NCBI RefSeq assembly: GCF_900112005.1
Contig: NZ_FOKK01000014.1
Location: forward strand, 1-64,000
Origin: Algoriphagus aquimarinus
GTDB taxonomy: Bacteria; Bacteroidota; Bacteroidia; Cytophagales; Cyclobacteriaceae
Direction of reading: 5' to 3'
Length of the DNA stretch: 64,000 nt
Below, in pieces: positions 1 to 9,084 of the stretch. Numbering within the stretch: the first letter of the stretch is position 1; each line of letters begins with the position of its first letter. The notes under the pieces are model-generated. The model was not told where the DNA came from. It did no database searches and saw only the letters and a program-made list of their open reading frames with translations. The translations under genes were made by a program, and so were the position numbers.

Positions 1-1
1 G

Positions 2-505
2 CCTGCTTATGAGGCCGCAGTAGCACACATATCTGGACTTTCTGTGAAAGAGAAAAAAGAAGAAGACATCAAGTCTTCACTTACTGGTTCGGACAGAGAG
101 CTATTTATCCTAGGAAAGGAAATCTACGCTAGAGAAGGCTTCTGTAGCACCTGCCACCAACCGGATGGGCAAGGACTTTCCGCTTCTGGCTTTCCACCAC
201 TTGCAGATACTCCTTGGGTGACGGGCAATGAAGAGCGCCTGATCAAAATAGTCTTGAAAGGCGTAATGGGTCCTATTACGGTAAAAGGAAAAGATTATCC
301 TGGCCAAGTTCCTATGACTCCTTTCGAAGGCATGCTTGATGATTCTCAAGTAGCAGCAGTACTGACTTTCGTCAGAAACTCTTTTGGAAATCAGGCTTCA
401 GCCATTTCGCCAGATTTGGTGAAAAAGGTAAGAGAAGAAATAAAGGATCACACTGGTTTTTATCAGCCTGCAGATTTGCTAAAAGCACATCCGATGGAAA
501 AGTAA
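2..505 (+). CDS. C-terminal part of a c-type cytochrome protein (5' end outside window)
   Basis: The reading frame is open from base 2, so the gene begins upstream of the window and the GTG at 44 is unlikely to be its start. The visible 167 residues form a monohaem cytochrome c domain: the haem motif CSTCH lies about residue 50, followed by PPLADTPWV, and a methionine ligand is likely in the VPMTPF stretch. This arrangement matches the C-terminal cytochrome domain of the large PVC-type haem-binding CxxCH dehydrogenase proteins that are common in Bacteroidota and Planctomycetes; that family assignment is inferred from the tail alone. The product is expected in the periplasm or on the outer membrane as an electron acceptor for sugar or alcohol oxidation. 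A terminator follows directly. Confidence 0.85.
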   Translation, partial: PAYEAAVAHISGLSVKEKKEEDIKSSLTGSDRELFILGKEIYAREGFCSTCHQPDGQGLSASGFPPLADTPWVTGNEERLIKIVLKGVMGPITVKGKDYPGQVPMTPFEGMLDDSQVAAVLTFVRNSFGNQASAISPDLVKKVREEIKDHTGFYQPADLLKAHPMEK

Positions 506-534
506 TCCTTCGATAGGTTTAGAAAGTAATAAAT

Positions 535-590
535 ACCGGATGTATGAGGTGTAATTTGAAATTACACTTCAGCATTCGGTGTTTTTTTTT
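535..590 (+). terminator. Rho-independent terminator after the cytochrome gene
   Basis: Outer arms ACCGGATG (535-542) and CATTCGGT (573-580) pair with one G-U. Inside them GTGTAATTT and AAATTACAC pair perfectly. Ten bases GTTTTTTTTT follow at 581-590. Confidence 0.8.
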
Positions 591-835
591 GATGTAGATA
601 AATCAAACCTAAGGGCGTTTATAACTCATTTTTTAATTAAGGAGGTGCAGCAGAGGAACTGAAAATTGACTTTTGTTGCTAACGAAATATTAATCTGACA
701 ATAGGTGTGCACAGGTGTGTCTTGTAAATAATTCGCTTTCAGGACAGTAGCTTAATTGGATAATAATACCTTTTACAAAAGATAGATCCGGTTCAGCCTG
801 TGTCTATTTAGATGTTCAACCCAAAATTTAACCAT
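591..835. other. Intergenic leader before the SusC gene
   Basis: There is no gene in this stretch. TACCTTTT near 768-775 resembles the Bacteroidota -7 element TAnnTTTG except for its last base, but no convincing -33 TTG sits at the right distance, so a promoter is not called. No sigma/anti-sigma pair or hybrid two-component regulator adjoins the locus. Confidence 0.4.
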
Positions 836-3800
836 ATGAAAAAGCACTTTACCCTGCTTACGTTTTTCATGCTGTTAACAGTTTTTGCCCTACAGGCACA
901 AGACAAAGTGATTAGCGGAAAAATAGTTGATACGTCAGGTGAAACAATGCCCGGCGTTACAATAATCCAGAAGGGCACTGCCAATGGCACTGCCTCTGAT
1001 ATTGATGGGAAATATTCATTGTCAGTTCCTGATGGAGCTACACTTGTATTTTCATTTATCGGATATTCCTCCATTGAAAAGACTGTCGGTTCAGCTAGCG
1101 TTATAGATATAACAATGCAGATAGATGAATCAGAGCTTGATGAAGTCGTAGTAATAGGATACGGAAGCCAAAAGAAAAGTGATTTGACTGGAGCTGTTGG
1201 TTCTGCGTCAGGTGAAAAACTTCAAGAGCGACCAACATCGTCTTTACCTCAAGCGCTTTCCGGTAAGATAGCTGGTGCAAACGTGTCTCAAAACTCAGGG
1301 AAACCAGGAGGGAAAACGCAGATCAGGATTAGAGGTAATACCTCTGTGAGTCTTGACAACAGTCCTCTTTATGTAGTAGATGGGGTGATCCTTGTTTCTA
1401 CTTCATTGAGTGATAATTCCAGCCCCATTGATTACATCAATTCGAATGACATTCAATCCGTAGAAGTTCTGAAAGATGCTTCTGCCACAGCAATTTATGG
1501 CTCAAGAGGTGCTAATGGTGTAGTATTGGTAACCACCAAAAGAGGTAGTACCTCTGGAGTGAAAATAGGATACGATTCTTATTATGGTGTAGGGAAAATC
1601 GCCAAAAAAGTGGGCGTGCTTAATTCCGAGGAATTTTTAATGATTGAAGATGTAGCCTATCAAAATGCCGAGAAATACGATGCTGTAGGATGGGCCAACG
1701 GGAAATATACAGATCCAGCGTTAAAAAGAACTAATCCCTTACTATTTGATGCTAATGGGAATCCTCTATATGATACAGATTGGCAGGATGAAGTTACTCA
1801 ATCCGCTTTTTCCCAAAATCATCAATTGTCTTTCACTGGCGGAAGCGAGGCGGGTAGTTTTGGTGCCTTTTTAGGATATACAGGTGAAGAGGGGATTATG
1901 AAAGAATCCTCACTCGATCGTTATTCTGCAAGATTTGTTTTTGATACCAGTTACAAAAAGTGGTTTAAAGTAGGAGGGAGTCTTGGCTATAATCAGCAGA
2001 ATGAACGACTTATTCATGATTCTTGGGTAGGTAGAAATATGATTGAGGCTATTCCTATCATCCCTGTGAAGTATGATGACGGTTCATGGGCCAGTAATTT
2101 AGATTATCCTGGCATGGAAGGCGGACCAAATCCAGTGCAGGTGGGGCAAGAATATCTCAAATACTTAAAAACCAATACAGTTTTGGGTAATGTCTTTGTC
2201 AATTTCACCTTAGCTGAGGGATTGGAAATGAGGTCCTCCGTAGGTGTGAATTACATTCACCAAAAGACGCAGGAGTATGCAGGTAGAACTCTCAATTTCA
2301 TTGGTACACCTACAAATGGATATGCACAAATTTTCACCAATGAGTTCTTTTCTTGGCAATTTGAAAATTACCTGACTTATAATAAAACTTTCAACGACAT
2401 CCATTCCTTTACTGGATTACTTGGGATTTCCTGGCAGCAGACAGATAGGTCTAATTATAATGTTCGCGTAAACAATTTCTCAGACGATTTTTTCAGTTTC
2501 AATAATTTGGCAGCTGGATCTGTGCCAGTGGCTCCGACCTCAAGTGCATCAGTAGAGGGCATTAATTCCTATTTCGGTAGGATTAATTACGGTCTGAAGG
2601 ACAAATATTTAATGACAGTAACAGGGAGGATTGATGGTTCTTCAAAATTCGGTGAAAACAACAGGTATGCATTTTTTCCTTCAGCTGCTTTAGCGTGGAA
2701 AGTTTCTGAAGAGGGTTTTCTTGCTGGCTCATCTCTAATATCAAACCTTAAGGTTAGGTCTAGTTATGGGGAAACAGGTAACTCAGGTATTCCAGCTTAC
2801 GGTGCTTTAGCTGGATTAAGCAGTGCGTATTCTTACGTGTACGGGGGCTCAGTAGTAAAAGGAATTGGCAAAGGTTCTCTGGCTAATCCTGAGCTTAAAT
2901 GGGAAAGGACAAAACAGATTGATGCTGGGTTTGAGCTTGGCTTTTTTAATCAAAGAATCTCCCTTGAGGCCGACGTTTATCTCAAAGAAACAACAGATAT
3001 GTTGTTAAATGCTCCTGTGCCCCTGAGTAGTGGGTATGCCACTGTATTTAGAAATATTGGTAGCATGGAAAATAAGGGCATAGAGCTCTCACTTAATACT
3101 GTGAATATTGAGAATGATGATTTCTCTTGGGAAACGACGTTTAATATCTCCATGAATAAAAATGAGGTAACTGCGCTATCAGGAGGTAGTGATATCTTTT
3201 CAGGGAATACAATTATCCGTGAAGGTGAACCGGTAGGATCATTTTGGGGATGGCAACATCTTGGTACTTGGGGCTCTGATGAAGCAGATGAGGCAGCCGT
3301 TTATAATTGGCTACCAGGTGACATTAAATTGAGAGATGTCAACGAGGATGGATCTATTAATGATGCTGATAAAGTCATCATCGGAAATGGAATGCCTAAA
3401 GGATATGGAAGTTTTATCAACTCTATAAACTACAAGAATTTCGAATTTTCATTGGATTTACAATTTACCTACGGTAATGATGTGATGTATCTGACAACAC
3501 GTCCTCAGGAAAACCGCCAGGGAATTGCTAATAGCCTGAGTACCGTGCTGGATGCCTGGACACTGGATAATCAGGATACGGAAATTGCCCAGTGGAGACC
3601 TGTTTCGGCTGGATATGATAACAGGGATACAGATCACATGATCCAAGATGGTTCATTCATCAGAGGAAGAAATATGCTGTTGGCTTATAATTTCTCATCT
3701 GATCTACTGGATAAAATACATCTACAAAGATTACGTGTGTATACCTCTTTGCAGAATTTCTTTTTGATAACGAAATATCAAGGATATGACCCGGAGGCTC

Positions 3801-3895
3801 AAACTTCCAACACACCATTTGGACAGGGTGAAGTGAATTTTCAGCAATATCCAAGACCAAAAGTAATTATGGTCGGATTGAATGTTTCATTCTAA
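836..3895 (+). CDS. SusC/RagA-type TonB-linked outer membrane transporter
   Basis: This 1019-residue protein is the TonB-dependent channel of a glycan-uptake pair. I prefer the ATG at 836 over 812 because it starts a clean signal peptide (MKKHFTLLTFF...ALQAQ). Then come a carboxypeptidase-regulatory-like beta-sandwich (about residues 24-100), the hallmark junction DEVVVIGYGSQKKSDLTGAV, a plug domain (about 115-235) with RIRGNTS and YVVDGV, and a 22-strand barrel ending in an aromatic residue (VGLNVSF). It lies 17 bp before the SusD gene, the standard SusCD arrangement. With the sulfatases and fucosidase downstream, the cargo is probably an oligosaccharide of a sulfated fucose-containing polysaccharide; that is inferred from context. 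Confidence 0.96.
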   Translation: MKKHFTLLTFFMLLTVFALQAQDKVISGKIVDTSGETMPGVTIIQKGTANGTASDIDGKYSLSVPDGATLVFSFIGYSSIEKTVGSASVIDITMQIDESELDEVVVIGYGSQKKSDLTGAVGSASGEKLQERPTSSLPQALSGKIAGANVSQNSGKPGGKTQIRIRGNTSVSLDNSPLYVVDGVILVSTSLSDNSSPIDYINSNDIQSVEVLKDASATAIYGSRGANGVVLVTTKRGSTSGVKIGYDSYYGVGKIAKKVGVLNSEEFLMIEDVAYQNAEKYDAVGWANGKYTDPALKRTNPLLFDANGNPLYDTDWQDEVTQSAFSQNHQLSFTGGSEAGSFGAFLGYTGEEGIMKESSLDRYSARFVFDTSYKKWFKVGGSLGYNQQNERLIHDSWVGRNMIEAIPIIPVKYDDGSWASNLDYPGMEGGPNPVQVGQEYLKYLKTNTVLGNVFVNFTLAEGLEMRSSVGVNYIHQKTQEYAGRTLNFIGTPTNGYAQIFTNEFFSWQFENYLTYNKTFNDIHSFTGLLGISWQQTDRSNYNVRVNNFSDDFFSFNNLAAGSVPVAPTSSASVEGINSYFGRINYGLKDKYLMTVTGRIDGSSKFGENNRYAFFPSAALAWKVSEEGFLAGSSLISNLKVRSSYGETGNSGIPAYGALAGLSSAYSYVYGGSVVKGIGKGSLANPELKWERTKQIDAGFELGFFNQRISLEADVYLKETTDMLLNAPVPLSSGYATVFRNIGSMENKGIELSLNTVNIENDDFSWETTFNISMNKNEVTALSGGSDIFSGNTIIREGEPVGSFWGWQHLGTWGSDEADEAAVYNWLPGDIKLRDVNEDGSINDADKVIIGNGMPKGYGSFINSINYKNFEFSLDLQFTYGNDVMYLTTRPQENRQGIANSLSTVLDAWTLDNQDTEIAQWRPVSAGYDNRDTDHMIQDGSFIRGRNMLLAYNFSSDLLDKIHLQRLRVYTSLQNFFLITKYQGYDPEAQTSNTPFGQGEVNFQQYPRPKVIMVGLNVSF

Positions 3896-3912
3896 TTTAA
3901 AATAAGACACAA

Positions 3913-5427
3913 ATGAAGACTCATATAAAAAATAAGCTACAAGCCATATTTACAGGAACCCTGTTGTTATTTAGCGCAAGTTGTTCTGATTTTCTGGGAG
4001 AAACAGATCCTTCAAATATCACAGCAGATAGCTATTACCAGACCGCAGAACATGCTCAAGCCGCAATTACTGCCGTCTATTCTAATTTGAAGGATATCAG
4101 AGGTGGTTCGTATGGGGGAGGACCTTGGTTGATGGCTGAGTTTGCCACTGGGTTGGCTGATTCAGATTTAGGACAGGCTGACAATAGTAATATCATTAGG
4201 AATTTGAATAATAACTCCGACAACGCATATGGTTTAGCTCACTGGAGATCAAATTATGAAGGTATCGCTAATGCAAACTTAGCGATAGCTAAAATTCCAG
4301 GAATCCAGATGAATGAAGAGCTCAAGAAAAAATATTTAGGAGAAGCTAAGTTTCTTAGAGCTCATTATTATTATCAATTGGTAAGACTGTTTGGAAAGGT
4401 TCCTTTAATCTTAGATCCTATAGATTTAGCATCTAAAGATCTTTATCCTACACAAGCATCCGAAGAGGAGGTTTATACACAGATTGTAAAGGATTTGATT
4501 GAGGCAGAGGGTGCGGGCTTACCAGCCAAGGATCCTGCCGGTAAAGTTACCTCGGGAGCTGTGAAAACACTTTTATCGAGCGTTTATCTGACCATGGCTG
4601 GATATCCTTTGCAAAAAGGCGCTACTCATTATAAACTGGCAGCAGACAAATCCAAGGAGGTTATTGACAATGCTGTAACATATGGTTATAGTTTGTTTCC
4701 TAGCTATGATGATCTACATAATCCAGCAAAGAAAAATATAGGGGAGAATATATTTATGGTGCAATACAAAACCCTTACAGCACCATCGAATTGGCAGCCT
4801 CTCATAATACCATATAACATGAATATCTCTGCATATTCTGACCAGACTGGAGCTATTTATGCTAATCTTGACTTCATTAAATCCTATGAAACAGGTGATA
4901 AAAGAATAGAAGAAAAAGCGTTCTATTTTACAGAGTATACCTTGAAAACTGACAGATCCAAAAAAGTTAATTTGGGAGGATATTTTCTCTATAAGCATTT
5001 TGATATTCAGGCAAACCTTTTGTCGGCAAGTGCCGATCTCAACTGGTCGCTATATCGCTATGCAGAGCTGTTATTAATATATTCTGAGGCTTCAAATGAA
5101 GTTTCAGGACCAACTGCTTTGGGCTATGAGGGGTTGAATGCGATTAGAAGCCGAGCTGGGTTGACCGCTCATACAGGGCTTTCTCAAAGTGAATTCAGGG
5201 AAGCAGTATGGAGAGAGAAGTGGCATGAGCTCAGTTACGAAGCTGTAACTTGGTTTGATATGGTTAGGGTTAGAAAAGGGTTCAATGTAAGCAATGGTAC
5301 CTTTGATGATTTTGTAGGACATCAATTTGCCTACGGCCCTACCTTGACTGCCAGGGAATTATTATTCCCAATCCCAACAAGCGAAGTAAGAAACAACACT
5401 AATCTCATCCAGAATCCTGGTTATTAA
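3913..5427 (+). CDS. SusD/RagB family glycan-binding lipoprotein
   Basis: The 504-residue protein starts with a lipoprotein signal (lipobox FSASC, acylated Cys24) and the typical SusD opening CSDFLGETDPSNITADSYYQT. It contains the family's FLRAHYYYQLVRLFGKVPL helix and the C-terminal AVWREKWHEL...TWFDMVR and LLFPIPTSEV...NPGY blocks. SusD proteins cap the SusC channel on the cell surface and capture the glycan. The gene follows the SusC gene by 17 bp and is probably co-transcribed with it. A hairpin with a T-run after its end suggests that SusCD transcripts are partly separated from the enzyme genes. Confidence 0.96.
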   Translation: MKTHIKNKLQAIFTGTLLLFSASCSDFLGETDPSNITADSYYQTAEHAQAAITAVYSNLKDIRGGSYGGGPWLMAEFATGLADSDLGQADNSNIIRNLNNNSDNAYGLAHWRSNYEGIANANLAIAKIPGIQMNEELKKKYLGEAKFLRAHYYYQLVRLFGKVPLILDPIDLASKDLYPTQASEEEVYTQIVKDLIEAEGAGLPAKDPAGKVTSGAVKTLLSSVYLTMAGYPLQKGATHYKLAADKSKEVIDNAVTYGYSLFPSYDDLHNPAKKNIGENIFMVQYKTLTAPSNWQPLIIPYNMNISAYSDQTGAIYANLDFIKSYETGDKRIEEKAFYFTEYTLKTDRSKKVNLGGYFLYKHFDIQANLLSASADLNWSLYRYAELLLIYSEASNEVSGPTALGYEGLNAIRSRAGLTAHTGLSQSEFREAVWREKWHELSYEAVTWFDMVRVRKGFNVSNGTFDDFVGHQFAYGPTLTARELLFPIPTSEVRNNTNLIQNPGY

Positions 5428-5516
5428 AAATCATGTTCAATTTGCATCAACATAAGATTCTAATTCTTTATGTGAGAATATATAGTACAATATAGAATGG
5501 GTTTTATATTTTAAAG

Positions 5517-5563
5517 GGGAGTTGGATGCTGCAAATGCAGTAGTACTCAACTTCCTTTTTTTT
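5517..5563 (+). terminator. Terminator or attenuator between SusD and the enzyme genes
   Basis: GGGAGTTG (5517-5524) pairs with CAACTTCC (5548-5555) with one G-U, around an inner CTGCA/TGCAG stem, and is followed by eight T (5556-5563). It could set a higher level of SusCD than of the enzymes downstream, as seen in other loci of this type. Confidence 0.65.
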
Positions 5564-5640
5564 ATTGGAAAGCAATGTAAAAGAGCAATTTTTATGAAAT
5601 GAATCAACTTAGCAGAAAGTATTAATTTGTATCTAAAGTA

Positions 5641-7245
5641 ATGAAACATTCGTGGAATATAATTCTTCCCTTAGCAGCTGTGTTGGGTATACTATCCTCC
5701 AAACCAGCGAATTCTCAGATAAATTCAAAACCAAATATCATCATCATTTACACTGATGATCAAGGGTATGGGGATGTAGGAGCATTAAATCCTGATGCAA
5801 AATTCCTTACTCCAAATATGGATAAAATAGCAAATGAGGGAGTAATATTCACTGATGGGCATAGCAGTGATGCAGTCTGTACCCCATCGAGATACTCCCT
5901 TCTCACCGGAAGGTATAGCTGGCGAACATCTCTAAAAAAAGGAGTGCTAGATGCAGATGGACCAAGTCTCATCGAGGAGGGAAGAATGACCATAGCTTCC
6001 TTGCTTCAAGAAAATGGCTACAACACCGCCATGATAGGTAAATGGCATTTGCAGATGGAATTTGCAGGGACGCTGGGTAAAGACAGAGATTGGTCTGTCC
6101 CATTTGAAGAAGGGCCAATAGATCATGGTTTCGATTATTTCTATGGAATACCTGCCTCAATGAACTATGGTATTTTAACTTACTTAGAAAATGATCGAGT
6201 GTTGGATCCTCCAGTTTTGTGGACAAAGAAAAAGGATGTCTCCGATCCCAGGTCCTTTCAGAATCATGTTAATCCAAATGATTACAGAATGACTCCACCT
6301 TATGTAGACGAGGTTGGTGAAGGAGGCGGATGGGTAGAGGTTGCGCCATCTTTTAATGATGAGCTTGTGTTGGAAACCCTCACTTCTCATGCTGTGGAAT
6401 ATATCAATAACGCTGCTGTAGAGTCAAAGGATGGGAAACCGTTTTTTCTATACTTGCCGTTGACTAGTCCACATTTGCCACATAGCACACATCCAGATTT
6501 CCGAGGACTAAGTGAATGTGGTAACTACGGGGATTTTATGCAGGAAACGGATTTTAGGGTGGGGCAAATACTAGATGCGCTGGATGCCAATGATATTGCC
6601 AACAATACGCTGGTGATTTTTTCCTCCGACAATGGAGCTGAAACCAATTATACCTACCACCAAAAAGTATATAATCACTACAGTAATCTAAACTTCAAAG
6701 GAGGGAAACGCGATATCTATGAAGGTGGTCATCGTGTTCCTTATCTGATGCGTTGGCCGGACAAAATCAAGCCAGGAAGCCAGGTTGATATTGCAGTTAG
6801 CCAGACAGATTACCTTGCTACTGTTGCAGCTATTGTAGGAGTGACGCTTCCAGATAATGCAGGAGAAGACAGCTACGATCTTTTACCCCTGATGCTGGGG
6901 AAAAGCACTGCTTCGGATGTCAGGGGTGCTGTCATTCATCATTCCGTGACAGGGCACTTTGCTATTCGTGATGGTAAATGGAAATTGAATATGCTTCGGG
7001 GTTCTGGTGGATCATTGCAGCCTGTTTTTGTGGAAACCAAATCAGGAGAACCTATTTATGAACTCTATAACATGGAAGTTGATCCAGGAGAGATGAATAA
7101 TCTATTTGATCAGTATCCTGAGGTAGTTAAACAACTCACTGCCAAGATCACTAAAATCATTTCCAACGGACGTTCTACTCCGGGGGCTCCTCAGGATTTT
7201 GTTAAGTCGGACTGGCCTCAATTGACCTGGATGAAGGTGGAGTGA
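5641..7245 (+). CDS. Formylglycine-dependent sulfatase (family S1), first of three
   Basis: This 534-residue protein carries a signal peptide (cleavage near ANSQ, residue 26). The metal-binding TDDQGYGD motif is at about residues 38-45, and the sulfatase signature C80-T-P-S-R is followed by LLTGRYSWR. Cys80 must be converted to formylglycine. GKWHL and the late SSDNGAE metal motif are present. The C-terminal GRSTPGAP...WPQLTWM block is shared with the third sulfatase of the locus, so the two belong to one subfamily. It resembles arylsulfatase A/GALNS-like enzymes. The product probably removes sulfate esters from the imported or surface-bound glycan in the periplasm; the position specificity cannot be read from sequence. 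No maturase gene is in the window. Confidence 0.93.
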   Translation: MKHSWNIILPLAAVLGILSSKPANSQINSKPNIIIIYTDDQGYGDVGALNPDAKFLTPNMDKIANEGVIFTDGHSSDAVCTPSRYSLLTGRYSWRTSLKKGVLDADGPSLIEEGRMTIASLLQENGYNTAMIGKWHLQMEFAGTLGKDRDWSVPFEEGPIDHGFDYFYGIPASMNYGILTYLENDRVLDPPVLWTKKKDVSDPRSFQNHVNPNDYRMTPPYVDEVGEGGGWVEVAPSFNDELVLETLTSHAVEYINNAAVESKDGKPFFLYLPLTSPHLPHSTHPDFRGLSECGNYGDFMQETDFRVGQILDALDANDIANNTLVIFSSDNGAETNYTYHQKVYNHYSNLNFKGGKRDIYEGGHRVPYLMRWPDKIKPGSQVDIAVSQTDYLATVAAIVGVTLPDNAGEDSYDLLPLMLGKSTASDVRGAVIHHSVTGHFAIRDGKWKLNMLRGSGGSLQPVFVETKSGEPIYELYNMEVDPGEMNNLFDQYPEVVKQLTAKITKIISNGRSTPGAPQDFVKSDWPQLTWMKVE

Positions 7246-7279
7246 ATTTGAAGTAGTTAAATGAGTAAAAAACAAACAC

Positions 7280-8959
7280 ATGACAATTCATAATAGGCTA
7301 ATAAGCTCTTTATCTATTTTTGCGGTAACACTATTGACCAGTTCTGGAATTCCGTCCTTTGAAGTTGGTCGCAGGTTGTCGGATCAAGATGATTCTGAGC
7401 CGATCAATGGACCTTTAGTGTCCTATTCTGAAGGAGAGGAAGATTCAAAGCCAAACATTCTTTTTATCCTAGTTGATGATTTGGGCTATTCGGATTTGAG
7501 TTATACAGGAAGTGAATATTATGAAACGCCAAACATAGATAGGATTGCTCGCGAAGGCACTGTCTTTACCAATGGCTATGCGGCCGCTCCTGTTTGTAGC
7601 CCTTCGCGTGCCAGTATCATGACTGGTAAAACTCCTGCCCGACATGATATTACAGTTCATATTGGGTCCCCCTCGGGCGTAGAATGGCGTACAAGAAACC
7701 GTTTCAGGAAACTTCTTCCTGCAGATTACACGCATAATTTGCCAGCAGAATACGTGACCATGCCGGAGGCATTACGTGAGGTTGGTTACAAAACTTTTTT
7801 TGCAGGAAAATGGCATTTGGGAGATGAGGGTTCCTGGCCAGAAGATCATGGATTTGATATCAATATCGGTGGCTGGACTTCGGGAGGACCTAATGGAGGC
7901 TATTTTGATCCCTACAACAACCCGAATTTACCAAATAGAACTCCAGGTGAAAATCTGTCTTATAGACTCGCAGATGAAACAGTGAAGTTTATGCAGGAAA
8001 ATAATCCTGCGAAAACGGGAAAACCTTTCTTCGCATTCTTGTCATTTTATGCGGTTCATTCCGCCATTCAAACTAGTCAAGAAAAATGGAAAAAATACCG
8101 GGATAAAGCCGAGCAAATGGGCTTATCAGAAACGGGATACAGTATGGGTAAATACTTGCCAATCCGTCAAGTGCAGGACAATCCAATTTATGCTGGGCTC
8201 GTGGAGCAAATGGATGAAGCAGTAGGAGAGGTGTTGAGAGCTTTGGATGAGTTGGGACTGGATGAAAATACAATCGTTGTCTTTACTTCAGACAATGGTG
8301 GCGTAGCTGCCGGAGATAACTTTTCGACGAGCAACAAACCACTGCGTGCGGGCAAAGGATATCAGTATGAGGGCGGTATCAGAGAACCTTATTTCATTAA
8401 AATTCCAGGCCTTTCCAAACCAGGAGAGCAAGTCGATTTCCCTGTTTCAGGAATAGATTTCTTTCCTACATTATTGGACTTGGCTGGAGCAGAACTTCTG
8501 CCTAAGGAGCACAATGATGGTATTAGTCTTCTGCCTTTGATGAAGGGAGAGGCGCTGGCTGAGCGTCCACTTTTTTGGCATTTTCCGCATTATGGTAATC
8601 AGGGCGGAGAGCCGTCATCCATTATCCGAAGAGGAGATTGGAAACTTATTCACTATTACGAAGACGGGAGGAAAGAACTATATAACCTCGCCATGGATAT
8701 AAGCGAAACCACAAATTTGTCGGAAAAGCATCCTGAAAGAGTGCAAGAAATGGGGAAGGAATTGTTTGGTTACCTGACAAAAGTTGGTGCCAAATATCCC
8801 GTTCCTGATCCGGAATACAGCGAAGCAAAGGAGAAGGAATACCTTCATAAAGTTGAGTTTGAAAATATGCCAGCTTTGGAGAAACAGCGGTTAGAAATGC
8901 TTTCAAATGAGTTTGATCCCGGTAACAAGTGGTGGGGAAGCATGGTGACCCGCGATTAA
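7280..8959 (+). CDS. Formylglycine-dependent sulfatase (family S1), second of three
   Basis: The 559-residue product has an N-terminal hydrophobic signal and then a spacer of about 35 residues rich in acidic amino acids before the catalytic domain. LVDDLGYSD is at about 64-72, and the signature C106-S-P-S-R is followed by ASIMTGK. GKWHLGD and TSDNGG complete the active site. The C-terminal part, with a GNKWWGS motif, differs from sulfatases one and three, and the whole resembles S1_16-like N-acetylgalactosamine-6-sulfatase or galactose sulfatase homologues. It therefore probably acts on a different sulfate position. The gene starts 34 bp after the previous sulfatase in the same apparent operon. 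Confidence 0.93.
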   Translation: MTIHNRLISSLSIFAVTLLTSSGIPSFEVGRRLSDQDDSEPINGPLVSYSEGEEDSKPNILFILVDDLGYSDLSYTGSEYYETPNIDRIAREGTVFTNGYAAAPVCSPSRASIMTGKTPARHDITVHIGSPSGVEWRTRNRFRKLLPADYTHNLPAEYVTMPEALREVGYKTFFAGKWHLGDEGSWPEDHGFDINIGGWTSGGPNGGYFDPYNNPNLPNRTPGENLSYRLADETVKFMQENNPAKTGKPFFAFLSFYAVHSAIQTSQEKWKKYRDKAEQMGLSETGYSMGKYLPIRQVQDNPIYAGLVEQMDEAVGEVLRALDELGLDENTIVVFTSDNGGVAAGDNFSTSNKPLRAGKGYQYEGGIREPYFIKIPGLSKPGEQVDFPVSGIDFFPTLLDLAGAELLPKEHNDGISLLPLMKGEALAERPLFWHFPHYGNQGGEPSSIIRRGDWKLIHYYEDGRKELYNLAMDISETTNLSEKHPERVQEMGKELFGYLTKVGAKYPVPDPEYSEAKEKEYLHKVEFENMPALEKQRLEMLSNEFDPGNKWWGSMVTRD

Positions 8960-9084
8960 TTCGAAGTACTTTAAGACGTAAGGAAAATTAAAAACTAATT
9001 TGACTAAGAATGACTAGTAATGGAAATAGGGATTCGGGAATGTTAATGAGATCATTTGTCTCTGAAAGACACTCAGGTTTTCTC